From contig NZ_CANNCR010000042.1 in assembly GCF_947503125.1 (NCBI RefSeq), positions 1-38,995 of the forward strand: 38,995 nucleotides of DNA, given 5' to 3'. The stretch comes from an uncultured Metabacillus sp. (lineage in GTDB: Bacteria > Bacillota > Bacilli > Bacillales > Bacillaceae). The notes below the pieces were generated by a model. It was not told where the DNA came from. It saw nothing but the letters and a program-made list of their open reading frames with translations, and made no database searches. The position numbers and the translations under genes were made by a program. The stretch's first letter is position 1; each line of letters begins with the position of its first letter. Positions 9,520 to 17,620 of this stretch are shown one piece after another.

Positions 9520-9656
9520 TTTAATCCTCCTATGATTTACTTCTCTTATGTTTTGTACATAAAAATCATCATTTATGCTAAAAGACTATTTCTGATAACG
9601 TATTTTTTGTCAACCTCTCTTGTTTTAAGGAGATTTTTATGGTCTGTCTTGTTGAA

Positions 9657-10091
9657 CTAACAAATATTTTCTTTAGTAGCAATATCCTTCACGACATCTT
9701 CTAAAGTAACATTTTTTAAAACCTTCTCCATTGCCAATTGTGCTGCTGAGAATAATGGTTCAATTGTATTCTGGATGTTCCTACCTACGAGACAATCAGG
9801 ATTTGGATTTTCATGTTTGCTAAACAATTCTTTCTCTTGTACAACATTAACCGCCTTATAAACGTCGAACAGTGTAATTTCAGATAATTCCTTTGCGAGT
9901 TTAGCCCCTGCAATACCTGGATGTACTTCAATCAAACCGGCTTTTTTTAGCATTCCCATTAGTTTTCTAATAACGGCTGGGTTCGTGTTAACACTTGAAG
10001 CTAAAAATTCAGAGGATGTTACCCCTTCTTTATTTAATTCAATTAGAGCCAATATATGAATTCCGACAGAAAATCGGCTGCTGATAGACAT
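9657..10091 (-). CDS. Rrf2-family transcriptional regulator (YwnA/HypR-like)
   Basis: A 144-residue winged-helix regulator. The Rrf2 N-terminus (ISSRFSVGIHILALIEL) and the recognition region (SSVNTNPAVIRKLMGMLKKAGLIE, residues 33-56) are clear. Only Cys100 (NPDCLVG) and the C-terminal Cys144 are present, so the three-cysteine Fe-S cluster set of IscR is absent. In S. aureus HypR, a relative, cysteines near positions 33, 99 and 142 sense oxidants. Here position 33 is serine, so a simpler thiol switch is possible (inference). It is divergent from the QorB-like reductase, the usual layout for regulator and target. Confidence 0.85.
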   Translation of the reverse strand: MSISSRFSVGIHILALIELNKEGVTSSEFLASSVNTNPAVIRKLMGMLKKAGLIEVHPGIAGAKLAKELSEITLFDVYKAVNVVQEKELFSKHENPNPDCLVGRNIQNTIEPLFSAAQLAMEKVLKNVTLEDVVKDIATKENIC

Positions 10092-10143
10092 ATTCAGTTA
10101 CCACCCATTCACTATTTTAGTTATTTAAATATATTCTTCATCA

Positions 10144-10257
10144 TGTAATTAATTTGATTACAAGTTTATTATACCAAATTACGAACAAAATCATAAATAG
10201 TATTTCACCTGTTGACAAAATAGATACAGGTAACTAAAATGAATACATGTAATCAAG
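10144..10257. promoter_or_regulatory. Shared operator region between the Rrf2 regulator and the reductase
   Basis: GTAATCAA occurs at 10250-10257 on the plus strand and, inverted, at 10153-10160 within GTAAT-N7-ATTAC (10144-10160). On the plus side ATACAGGTAACTAA (from 10223) and ATACATGTAATCAA (from 10243) form an imperfect direct repeat about two helical turns apart, around the -10 box. On the minus side a TATAAT lies at 10169-10174, just upstream of the inverted repeat. The layout suggests the Rrf2 protein represses both genes. Positions are good to within a base or two. Confidence 0.5.
10212..10240 (+). promoter_or_regulatory. Sigma-A promoter of the QorB-like gene
   Basis: A perfect TTGACA, a 17-base spacer and TAAAAT. 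The first ATACA-GTAA repeat lies within the spacer, consistent with repression by steric block. Confidence 0.8.
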
Positions 10258-10293
10258 GTTGTTACAGAATAAACCGATTAGGAGGAATATAAA

Positions 10294-11163
10294 GTGAAAA
10301 TATTAGTTACAGGAGCAACAGGGAAATTAGGTTCAAAGGTTGTAGAATCATTATTGAAATCTATACCTGCAAGTGAGCTGGCAGTAAGTGTTCGAAATCC
10401 AGAGAAAGCAGAAGGACTTTGTAATCGTGGAGTGGAAGTTCGTCAAGGAGATTTTGACCGTCCAGAAACATTGGATACTGCTTTTAAAGGGATTGACCGC
10501 TTATTAATTATTTCTGCTGATGGTGACAATGAAACAAGAATTCATCAACATACTAATGCTGTCCAAGCAGCTGAGCGTGCAGGGGTAAAATTTATTGCTT
10601 ACACAAGTTTGGCAAATGCAACAGAAAGCAAAAATTTAATGGCTCCTCCTCATGTTGCGACAGAAGCAGCTATCATTAAGACGGGTATCCCATATTCTTT
10701 CTTGCGTAACAATTGGTATTTGGAAAACGAAATCGGAAGCATTCAAGGTACCATGGCAGGATCTCCCTGGGTTACTTCTGCTGGAGGAGGTAAAGTAGGT
10801 TGGGCACTGCAACAAGATTACGCAGATGCTGCGGCAGCGGTTCTTGTTGGAAACGGTCATGAAAATACAGTATATGAACTTTCTGGTCCTCTTTTAGCTC
10901 AAGAAGAATTGGCATCTGCTCTTGGTAATGTATTGGGTAAAGAAATACCTGTACAACAAGTTAGTGACGAAAAATATGCAGAGATTATGAAAGGCTTAGG
11001 TTTACCTGATTTTGTGATTCCGATCGTAGTAGGAATTCAAGAAAGCATTCGGAACGGTTCACTGGAAGTTGAAAGTAATGATTTTGAGAAAGTTCTTGGT
11101 CGTCCAGTTACACCGATCAACGAAGCGCTAACCCAACTTGTTAATTCAATTTCACAAAAGTAA
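10294..11163 (+). CDS. NmrA-like NAD(P)H:quinone oxidoreductase (QorB/YtfG-like)
   Basis: A 289-residue atypical short-chain dehydrogenase. The glycine-rich nucleotide motif ILVTGATGKLG is at residues 3-13, FIAYTSLANA forms the central strand region, and SFLRNNWYLEN resembles the substrate region of E. coli QorB (YtfG). It likely reduces quinones with NAD(P)H in the cytoplasm and protects against redox cycling. The GTG start has AGGAGG eight bases upstream. It is divergent from the Rrf2 regulator and monocistronic, with its own terminator. An NmrA-type redox sensor without enzymatic activity is the alternative. Confidence 0.85.
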   Translation: MKILVTGATGKLGSKVVESLLKSIPASELAVSVRNPEKAEGLCNRGVEVRQGDFDRPETLDTAFKGIDRLLIISADGDNETRIHQHTNAVQAAERAGVKFIAYTSLANATESKNLMAPPHVATEAAIIKTGIPYSFLRNNWYLENEIGSIQGTMAGSPWVTSAGGGKVGWALQQDYADAAAAVLVGNGHENTVYELSGPLLAQEELASALGNVLGKEIPVQQVSDEKYAEIMKGLGLPDFVIPIVVGIQESIRNGSLEVESNDFEKVLGRPVTPINEALTQLVNSISQK

Positions 11164-11217
11164 AACTTAGAAAGTGAGAATGTGGAAAAATATACTAACG
11201 AGTAGCTATAATTAAAA

Positions 11218-11258
11218 GCAGCTAAAAGGATCTTAGATTGAAGATCCTTTTATGCTGC
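11218..11258 (+). terminator. Terminator of the QorB-like gene
   Basis: AAAAGGATCTT pairs with AAGATCCTTTT around a six-base loop, extended outward by GCAGC / GCTGC. Its left part is identical to the terminator at 9200-9217. Confidence 0.8.
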
Positions 11259-11332
11259 ATTGTGGCTCAACAACATTCCGGGCACATTCCTAAAAGAATG
11301 GCAAGCCAGGCGTTAAAGGAGATTGATATATA

Positions 11333-11959
11333 TTGGAATTCTGGGAATCAAGTTTTATAGAAAAACAAACGATGTGGGGATTTGAACCTGCAGAATCCGC
11401 AATCTTAACAAAGAACTTTTTTCTTGAAAGGAATGTTAAGGATATACTGGTACCAGGTATTGGATATGGCAGAAATGCAAAGGTTTTTATTGACAACGGA
11501 ATAAATGTAACAGGTATTGAGATTTCAAAAACAGCGATTGATTTGGCGAGGCAAAACGGGCTTGATAGTAGTATTTTTCATGGTTCAGTAACTGACATGC
11601 CTTTTGATAACAGACTCTATGACGGTATATTTTGCTATGCACTTATTCACTTATTGAATAAACATGAGAGAGATAAGTTTATTAAAGATTGCTATAATCA
11701 GTTAAAGCCAAATGGATATATGATTTTTACAACTGTTTCAAAGAAAGCCCCAATGTTTGGAAAGGGTAAACAATTGGATAAAGACTATTTCGAGATAATG
11801 GAAGGCGTAAAAATGTTTTTTTATGATTCTGACTCCATAAAACAAGAATTTGGACAATATGGACTGGTAGAGATTTCAGAAATTGATGAGCCAAATAAGA
11901 ACATGAAAGGTAAACCTCCAATAAATTTTATAATTGTAAAATGTAAGAAGCAACTATAA
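11333..11959 (+). CDS. Class I SAM-dependent methyltransferase
   Basis: A 208-residue cytoplasmic methyltransferase. Motif I is DILVPGIGYGRNA (residues 38-50), where the usual E/DxGxGxG is replaced by VPGIGYG. The acidic end of strand 2 is GIEIS, motif II/III is YDGIFCYALIH, and a post-motif LKPNGYMIFTT follows. The small size and the N-terminal FWESSFIEKQTMWGFEP resemble TehB or thiopurine-methyltransferase-like detoxification enzymes. The substrate is unknown. The TTG start has AAAGGAG eleven bases upstream, slightly long. It lacks a clear terminator of its own and runs into repeat copy 3. Confidence 0.8.
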   Translation: MEFWESSFIEKQTMWGFEPAESAILTKNFFLERNVKDILVPGIGYGRNAKVFIDNGINVTGIEISKTAIDLARQNGLDSSIFHGSVTDMPFDNRLYDGIFCYALIHLLNKHERDKFIKDCYNQLKPNGYMIFTTVSKKAPMFGKGKQLDKDYFEIMEGVKMFFYDSDSIKQEFGQYGLVEISEIDEPNKNMKGKPPINFIIVKCKKQL

Positions 11960-11969
11960 AGATAAAGTA

Positions 11970-12175
11970 AGAAAAGCGCAAGCGCCTTGATCAGCCTAGG
12001 GCAAATAAGACGATTTAGTATAGAAGGCGTTCTTTTGCCTTCAATTCTAAATTGGCTAGACCCTAGAGGCAGTCAAAAACTAGGACGTCCTTATCTCTTG
12101 ACTGCACTTGCACGTTCTGTGCTTCGGGGCTAGGCGCTGGAGCTAGACACAAAAACTAAGTACAAAAAGTTATAC
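11970..12175 (-). repeat. Dispersed structured repeat, copy 3 (inverted)
   Basis: Reverse-complement copy of the family at 1264-1453 and 8959-9158. Its long hairpin is 12013-12027 with 12038-12052 (13 of 15 pairs). The stem sequence differs from the other copies, yet the arms still match each other. It lies between convergent genes. Confidence 0.85.
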
Positions 12176-12182
12176 TTTAATA

Positions 12183-13772
12183 TTAAGCAGATAACAATTC
12201 ATCTTTATTCCTTGCTTTTTTCTTAGCAAGCAAATTAACAAAGAGTGTAATCATGAACGCACATACTAAACTTCCTAGCATCGCAATGATAAAACCACTC
12301 ATATTGTTGGAAAGGAAAGGAGCCATGACGGATGGAACATAGGCTGTTCCGCGTACATCAAAGAGACCAACCAGCAAGCCTCCTATACCGGATGAGACGA
12401 TGGCTCCAGCAAATATAAGTTTGTTGGAGAACATGAAGGGATAGGCTGCTTCCACAAATGTACCAAATCCAACATTAATCAAAAATCCTGGTGTAGCTAC
12501 TGCGGCTTCTCCTTTATCTCGAGGGGCAACAATATTAGCTAATGTGATGCCAGCTGATACCATCACTAAGCCGACCATATCGACCGCAACTAAAAAACTG
12601 TTTCCGGTACGTTCCATTTCTAATAAGACGATTGGGAGAATCGCAGCATGATAGATTCCTCCGATGATTGCTGGCCAAATGAGTAAACCGGCGATCAATC
12701 CTGCAAGAATCGGATTCATTGCGACAAGTGTATCTAATAATGAGCGAATCCCTTCACCAAGTTGAAGAGCGATCGGAGCGAAAAGAAAATAGACGATTAA
12801 TCCTGAGATTAATCCAGCAATCCCGCCAGCAGCAATATTGACAGTTGTAGCTGGAAATTTCCATTCCACACATTTTCTGAAAATATATTGAACCAAAAGC
12901 CCTGCACCAATCCCGCCAATAATTCCCCCAATAATTCCGCCGTTTGTGGACAGTACGCCTGCCACAATTCCAGCAACGATGGAAACATCATCAAGGTCAG
13001 CCACTTGCTTTGCGGCAATAACTGCTAGAATAATTGGAAGGGCATTGATCATCAAATCAAAAACATCGCCAAGCATAGATAAAGCAGGGATCTTACTTAA
13101 TGCGAGAACTAATGCCATCGCAATAAAACCAGGTAGTGAGGCAAGCATCATTCCGCGAATATTTATCCTTCTCCAAGGTGACGTTTTTTGGGTATTTTCG
13201 GAAGCAGTTACTTTCCCGATAATCGGACGATAAGAAATCCCCCAGTGCTTACTTAATGATGTCATAAAGGTCACCGCGCGTGTTCGATTGGTCGTTCCAG
13301 TCGTTCCCGATGTGGAAATAACATGTACCCCTTTTGAACTAATCGTTGCCATGGAGGTGCCGCCCGTCCCTGTTGCCGGCAATTTCATTTTTGCTGCGGC
13401 TTCGACTGCTTTTTTGTTGGCGCCATTTGGATCAGCACTCATGAAGATTAGCCCATCAATCTCTCCATTTTCAATCTTTTCTGAAATTTCTTGGTCTGTT
13501 TTTGCTGCTTCTTTATTGACCTCCTTTAATGTTCCTTCCAGCATTATATATGGCTTACCCGAATGTTCATCCCAGCCATAAAGAGTGGCTTCTGTAAAAT
13601 CTTTCACCGAATCCATCGAGCCTTTAGCCGCAATAAACTGGAGAGATTTGCACTTCATCCCTGCTGCTTCTATTTGCAAAAGAAGTTCGCCAAGAAGTTT
13701 CTCTGGTTCCTTCCCACCGAGAGAATAAAGATTCCCTCCACTGCTACCAAGGATAGCAACTTTCCTTTTCAT
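12183..13772 (-). CDS. PTS EIIC-type membrane permease with unknown N-terminal domain
   Basis: About 529 residues. Residues ~1-185 form a soluble glycine-rich domain (GSSGGNLYSLGG, TGTGGTSMATISS, TSGTTGTTNRTR). From about residue 205 there are eight to ten hydrophobic segments typical of the PTS_EIIC_2 family (related to fructose-type IIC), including GGIIGGIIGGIGAGLL and PGFLINVGFGTFVEAAYPF. No EIIA histidine or EIIB cysteine phosphorylation motif is visible and no PTS partner genes are adjacent, so phosphotransfer is unproven. A TTG at 13787 extends the frame, but GGGGGT seven bases before the ATG at 13772 marks the likely start. Confidence 0.75.
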   Translation of the reverse strand: MKRKVAILGSSGGNLYSLGGKEPEKLLGELLLQIEAAGMKCKSLQFIAAKGSMDSVKDFTEATLYGWDEHSGKPYIMLEGTLKEVNKEAAKTDQEISEKIENGEIDGLIFMSADPNGANKKAVEAAAKMKLPATGTGGTSMATISSKGVHVISTSGTTGTTNRTRAVTFMTSLSKHWGISYRPIIGKVTASENTQKTSPWRRINIRGMMLASLPGFIAMALVLALSKIPALSMLGDVFDLMINALPIILAVIAAKQVADLDDVSIVAGIVAGVLSTNGGIIGGIIGGIGAGLLVQYIFRKCVEWKFPATTVNIAAGGIAGLISGLIVYFLFAPIALQLGEGIRSLLDTLVAMNPILAGLIAGLLIWPAIIGGIYHAAILPIVLLEMERTGNSFLVAVDMVGLVMVSAGITLANIVAPRDKGEAAVATPGFLINVGFGTFVEAAYPFMFSNKLIFAGAIVSSGIGGLLVGLFDVRGTAYVPSVMAPFLSNNMSGFIIAMLGSLVCAFMITLFVNLLAKKKARNKDELLSA

Positions 13773-14016
13773 GATTGATACCCCCAAAATAATTTAATAT
13801 ATGTCAATATTATAATTTAGTATTTTAATTAATTAAAGTGATAATGAGATAAAATGTGAAAGTAAAATTTAGTAAATTAAAAGTATAGGGACCTTTTTTA
13901 ATGGAGGAATAGTGCCTGTACCTATGTGGCCAGTCTAATAGTATGCCCATGTTCGCCATTCCCCCGCCAATCTAACCAATCCTTATGTTCCAATCCACCT
14001 TCCCTAACAAAAAATC

Positions 14017-14025
14017 TGGTATAAT
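14017..14025 (+). promoter_or_regulatory. Extended -10 promoter of the two-component system
   Basis: TGGTATAAT is an extended -10 element about 130 bp upstream of the response-regulator start. No good -35 is seen (ACCTTC at the 17-base distance). The remaining 13773-14016 stretch is AT-rich. It has a possible minus-strand -10 (TATAAT, complement of 13809-13814) for the EIIC gene and nothing else I can support. Confidence 0.5.
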
Positions 14026-14153
14026 ATGAATATTTAGACACAGTTTTTCGACAAAGATTTTAATCTTAAAGGCTTTTCTACTATTTGCAAATACTTTATC
14101 AGTCAAATGGCATTGCCACGTTTTTAGATAGAGAAAAAAGGGGTGTTAGGCGA

Positions 14154-15674
14154 GTGAGTGATTTGTGTAAGGTGGTCATTGTTGATGATGAACTTTTGAT
14201 CAGACAGGGGATTAAGCATTATATTCAATGGGAGCAGGAAGGCTTTCAAATTGTGGGTGAGGCATCGAATGGGCAGGAGGCGCTGCAGGTGATTGATGCG
14301 GTGAGGCCGCATATTGTGATCACCGATATTGTGATGCCGGTGATGGATGGGGAAGAGCTTACGAAAGTGATTAGAAATCAGTATCCTGATATTGAAGTCA
14401 TTGTGCTCAGCAGTTTTGGGGAATTTGATTATGTGCGTTCGACCTTTCAACATGGTGTGACAGATTATATTTTAAAGCCGACATTAGATGGGGATATTCT
14501 TTTGAAAACGCTTAACAAGGCAGTGGAGAAAATTCCATCGTTAACGATTAAGAAACAGACAAATGAGATTTCAGTCCAGGCTATGCTGGATAAATGGATG
14601 ACAGGGTTTGAAGGTGATGGTGAGGAGACTGCTGTCATTGAAGCCTTTCCTTACTCCTATTACCTCATTATCGGGGTAGATGTGAAAAAACGGGAAAGTT
14701 CCTGGCCATCTTTAGAAAAAACGATCACCGATGAGCTGGAAAAACATGTGACAGAGTTTGTTCGTTATCCGCTGCCTACAGAGGATGGCTACAATACCTT
14801 ATTAATAAATGTGAATGAAGAAAACATACCGTCCGTTATTGCGTTTATGGAGAGGGTTGCTGCTTCTTATACTCATTTTAATTGGGCGGTGAGCAACCCA
14901 TTCAAAGCTGTGCAGGAAGTGAAGCAGGTATATGACAATAGCTTTGTCAGACTGATGAACCATGCATTTTATTATCCGGAGAAAAATTTCTTCAGGTATG
15001 AAGGGATAAAGGAGCAGCCATCGGTAAACGAGCCGTTTAACTTAACAGCGTTCACGGAAATGTTTAAGCGAGAACAGTTTGAAAAGGCAATGGATTATTT
15101 GCAGTCACATGTATCTGATATAACAACAACCAATTCGATGAATGTCGCCGAATTTAAACGATTTTTAAGCAATGTCATTTTTAATATTACCTTGCTTTTA
15201 AACAATATGGGATTCGACTCTTCAACCGTTAATCAAAAGAAATTTGCTTATTTTACTGCGATTGAGGGAGCCGATCATGTAGATGAGGCGGTTGATCAAT
15301 TACAGCAATTTTTAGCTGAGGTCACAACGATTGTTGGACAACCATCAAATAATGATCCAAGTGTAAAACGAATTCTTGATTATATTGAAGAGCATTATGC
15401 AGAGCCGCTCACACTAACAGAATTGGCGAAGCAATTTCATTTTAATCCAACGTACTTATCTACGTACTTCAGTACCCATATTCATGAGGGGTTTACTGAG
15501 TATGTAACAAAGGTTCGCATTGAAAAATCGCTCGAGCTTTTGCATAATCGCAACATCTCGATCTCCGACATCAGCGGAAAGGTAGGCTATTCTGATCACA
15601 GTTATTTTTGCAAGGTTTTTAAAAAGCTTAAAGGCATGTCGCCGAGCAGCTACAGGAAACAATTTGTAAAGTAG
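14154..15674 (+). CDS. YesN-type response regulator with AraC DNA-binding domain
   Basis: About 506 residues. The N-terminal receiver has the acidic pair DD at 11-12, the phospho-acceptor Asp58 in VITDIVMPVMDG, and Lys108 in YILKPT. A ~270-residue middle region follows. The C-terminal ~100 residues form the AraC double helix-turn-helix (LTELAKQFHFNPTYLSTYFS and ISDISGKVGYSDHSYFCKVFK). The frame opens at 14085, but AAAGGGGTG eight bases before the GTG at 14154 fits the receiver start. It is co-transcribed with the sensor kinase 14 bp downstream and probably activates the beta-galactoside transporter genes. Confidence 0.9.
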   Translation: MSDLCKVVIVDDELLIRQGIKHYIQWEQEGFQIVGEASNGQEALQVIDAVRPHIVITDIVMPVMDGEELTKVIRNQYPDIEVIVLSSFGEFDYVRSTFQHGVTDYILKPTLDGDILLKTLNKAVEKIPSLTIKKQTNEISVQAMLDKWMTGFEGDGEETAVIEAFPYSYYLIIGVDVKKRESSWPSLEKTITDELEKHVTEFVRYPLPTEDGYNTLLINVNEENIPSVIAFMERVAASYTHFNWAVSNPFKAVQEVKQVYDNSFVRLMNHAFYYPEKNFFRYEGIKEQPSVNEPFNLTAFTEMFKREQFEKAMDYLQSHVSDITTTNSMNVAEFKRFLSNVIFNITLLLNNMGFDSSTVNQKKFAYFTAIEGADHVDEAVDQLQQFLAEVTTIVGQPSNNDPSVKRILDYIEEHYAEPLTLTELAKQFHFNPTYLSTYFSTHIHEGFTEYVTKVRIEKSLELLHNRNISISDISGKVGYSDHSYFCKVFKKLKGMSPSSYRKQFVK

Positions 15675-15688
15675 AAAAGAGAGTGAAC

Positions 15689-17476
15689 ATGAAGCGCCTT
15701 TTAGAAAAATATAATGTCCGCGGATTATTTATTAAAATGTTTTTCGTCATGTTTGTTAGCATTGTGGTGGTGTCTGTAACGATTACTTACAGCACCATTC
15801 GCATGTCCGAGCAGCTGTTTATAGACACATTCAGCATCACGAATTCGAAGATCATCAATCAGCTTCATCGCAGCATGGACGAATTTAGTTATTCGGTTGC
15901 GGCAGCTGCCAGCGAAGTCCAAGGAAGCGGCATTATAAAAAGTTATTTAACCCAAGAAAATGCCAATTCACTATCGATGACGAAGCTGTATTATAATACA
16001 GACGTTCAAATGGAACAGATTTATTATGAAACGATTGATGACTATAAATTAAGCATGACCATTACTGGTGAAAATGGACGCCTTTTTTCAACCAATCGTG
16101 CCTATTGGCCAACGACGTTCGAAGAACTGGAAAGGGCTGACATAACGGAGAATACGTACAAAAAGCCTAAACAGCTGTTGTATCAGTTTGTCGAAAAGGG
16201 TGTGATGAGCAATTCAGAGCCGATGATTGTCATCACGAAGGCGCTGATGGAGCAGACAGCAGCCAGTATATATGGTGCCGTCTATATTGCTATCAAGGAA
16301 TCTGACTTTAAACAGTTTTATATCCCTTATACAAGTGAAGGCAATGACATGATTGTGCTTAATTCAGCTGGGAAGATTTTTTCCAGCAATCAGTCGGAAA
16401 TGGTTGGTCAAAATTCTAGTGAGCTTTTGCGGTATGCAGAAGAGATTATACAGGATGGGGTTGAGTATAAAAACATTGAGTTTTTAGGCAAAGATCAACT
16501 CATCTTGGCCACGTATCTCCCTGCAATTGATATGTATGTGGTGAATTTGATCGACAAGGAATTGGTGATGGACAACCTGATTAATACAAAAACAATCATC
16601 ATGATCAGTGCGTCGATTGTCCTTATTGCTTTAATGGCCGTCTTCTTAATCTCGAGAAGACTGACAAAATCATTAACACTGCTTGTGAAGCAAATTTCAA
16701 CCATCTCCAAAAATCAATTTGACGGCTATGTCACTGTATCCGGGAGCTCTGAGACAAAAGAGCTTGCCCATGCGTTTAATTACATGCTTGATGAGCTTCA
16801 TGACTATATAAAAGAGCTGATGGAATCACAAAAAAAACAGCGTAATGCAGAATTGGCTGCCCTCCAGCGGCAAATCAATCCGCATTTTCTGTATAATACG
16901 TTAGCATCTGTGAAAATCATGGTTCAGCAAGGCAACAAGGAAAAAGCGGCAGATACGATCAATGCCTTGATTTCGTTGTTGCAGCATGCTGTGGGGAATG
17001 TCAATGAAACGATCTCGGTAAAGGAAGAAATTGAGAATTTAAAAAGCTATGTGTTTATTAACCAGGTGCGCTACGGAAATCGCATCAATGTCAATTACTT
17101 CATTGCGCCAGACTGTTTGTATCTGCAATTGCCAAAGCTTGTGATCCAGCCATTTATTGAGAATGCTTTTTTTCATGGCTTTACGAAAAAACAGGAAGGA
17201 ATGATTCATATTGCGATTCAAAGAGAAGGTGAAAGGCTGATATGTGAAGTTGTCGATAATGGTGATGGAATGCAGATGGAGGGACGGAATCTGTTGCCGG
17301 CATCGAAACGGAAAAAGAAGCTCTTCAGCGGGATTGGCGTTCGAAATGTAAACGAAAGGATTAAATTGCTTTATGGAGAAGATTATGGTGTTCATATCTC
17401 CAGTGAAATTGGAGTTGGAACCCATATAAAAATCATCCTTCCTGTTCAAGAATCGAAAGATATTCCTAAAATCTAA
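15689..17476 (+). CDS. YesM-type sensor histidine kinase
   Basis: About 595 residues. One membrane helix near residues 13-35, an extracellular sensor region of Cache type (roughly 36-290), a second helix (IIMISASIVLIALMAVFLIS), a HAMP linker, and the His_kinase/HATPase module. The phospho-acceptor histidine lies in QINPHFLYNTL near residue 395. ATP-binding motifs include QPFIENAFFHG, DNGDGM and GIGVRNVNERIKLLYG. Kinases of this family usually sense carbohydrates, directly or through a binding protein. ATG at 15689 is preferred over the GTG at 15683. Partner of the adjacent AraC-type regulator. Confidence 0.9.
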   Translation: MKRLLEKYNVRGLFIKMFFVMFVSIVVVSVTITYSTIRMSEQLFIDTFSITNSKIINQLHRSMDEFSYSVAAAASEVQGSGIIKSYLTQENANSLSMTKLYYNTDVQMEQIYYETIDDYKLSMTITGENGRLFSTNRAYWPTTFEELERADITENTYKKPKQLLYQFVEKGVMSNSEPMIVITKALMEQTAASIYGAVYIAIKESDFKQFYIPYTSEGNDMIVLNSAGKIFSSNQSEMVGQNSSELLRYAEEIIQDGVEYKNIEFLGKDQLILATYLPAIDMYVVNLIDKELVMDNLINTKTIIMISASIVLIALMAVFLISRRLTKSLTLLVKQISTISKNQFDGYVTVSGSSETKELAHAFNYMLDELHDYIKELMESQKKQRNAELAALQRQINPHFLYNTLASVKIMVQQGNKEKAADTINALISLLQHAVGNVNETISVKEEIENLKSYVFINQVRYGNRINVNYFIAPDCLYLQLPKLVIQPFIENAFFHGFTKKQEGMIHIAIQREGERLICEVVDNGDGMQMEGRNLLPASKRKKKLFSGIGVRNVNERIKLLYGEDYGVHISSEIGVGTHIKIILPVQESKDIPKI

Positions 17477-17540
17477 AAATAATACCAATGGTGAAGGTAT
17501 GGATCATAATAAAAACCAAATATTTTGATAAAACAATATA

Positions 17541-17565
17541 AAGATCGTTCTAACGGTCTTTTTTT
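17541..17565 (+). terminator. Terminator between the two-component system and the lac-type transporter
   Basis: AAGATCG pairs with CGGTCTT (one wobble) around a six-base loop, followed by five more T residues. I saw no convincing promoter between it and the lipoprotein gene. Downstream expression may depend on read-through or on an activator-dependent promoter. Confidence 0.7.
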
Positions 17566-17591
17566 CTTAAATGCTATGATTATCTCAAGAA

Positions 17592-17605
17592 GTGAAACGC
17601 TTACA
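17592..17605 (+). promoter_or_regulatory. cre-like operator upstream of the second ABC importer
   Basis: GTGAAACGCTTACA matches the cre consensus except at the two leftmost bases and shares AAACGCTTACA with the site at 5716-5726. It ends 15 bp before the start codon, just ahead of the Shine-Dalgarno, where a bound repressor could block elongating polymerase. Confidence 0.4.
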
Positions 17606-17620
17606 AAAGGGGGAAACATA

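Noticed and set aside
12946-13778. Plus-strand ORFs opposite the EIIC permease gene
   Set aside because: They mirror the codon pattern of the real minus-strand gene and have no translation signals.
13860-13930. GGGACC and GTGCCTGTACC segments upstream of the two-component genes as a REP-like element
   Set aside because: They recall the tips of Bacillus REP-type palindromes, but the arms do not pair well and no other copy is present.
17039-17488. 149-codon minus-strand ORF at the end of the YesM-type kinase gene
   Set aside because: It is antisense to the conserved ATPase domain and has no supporting motif.
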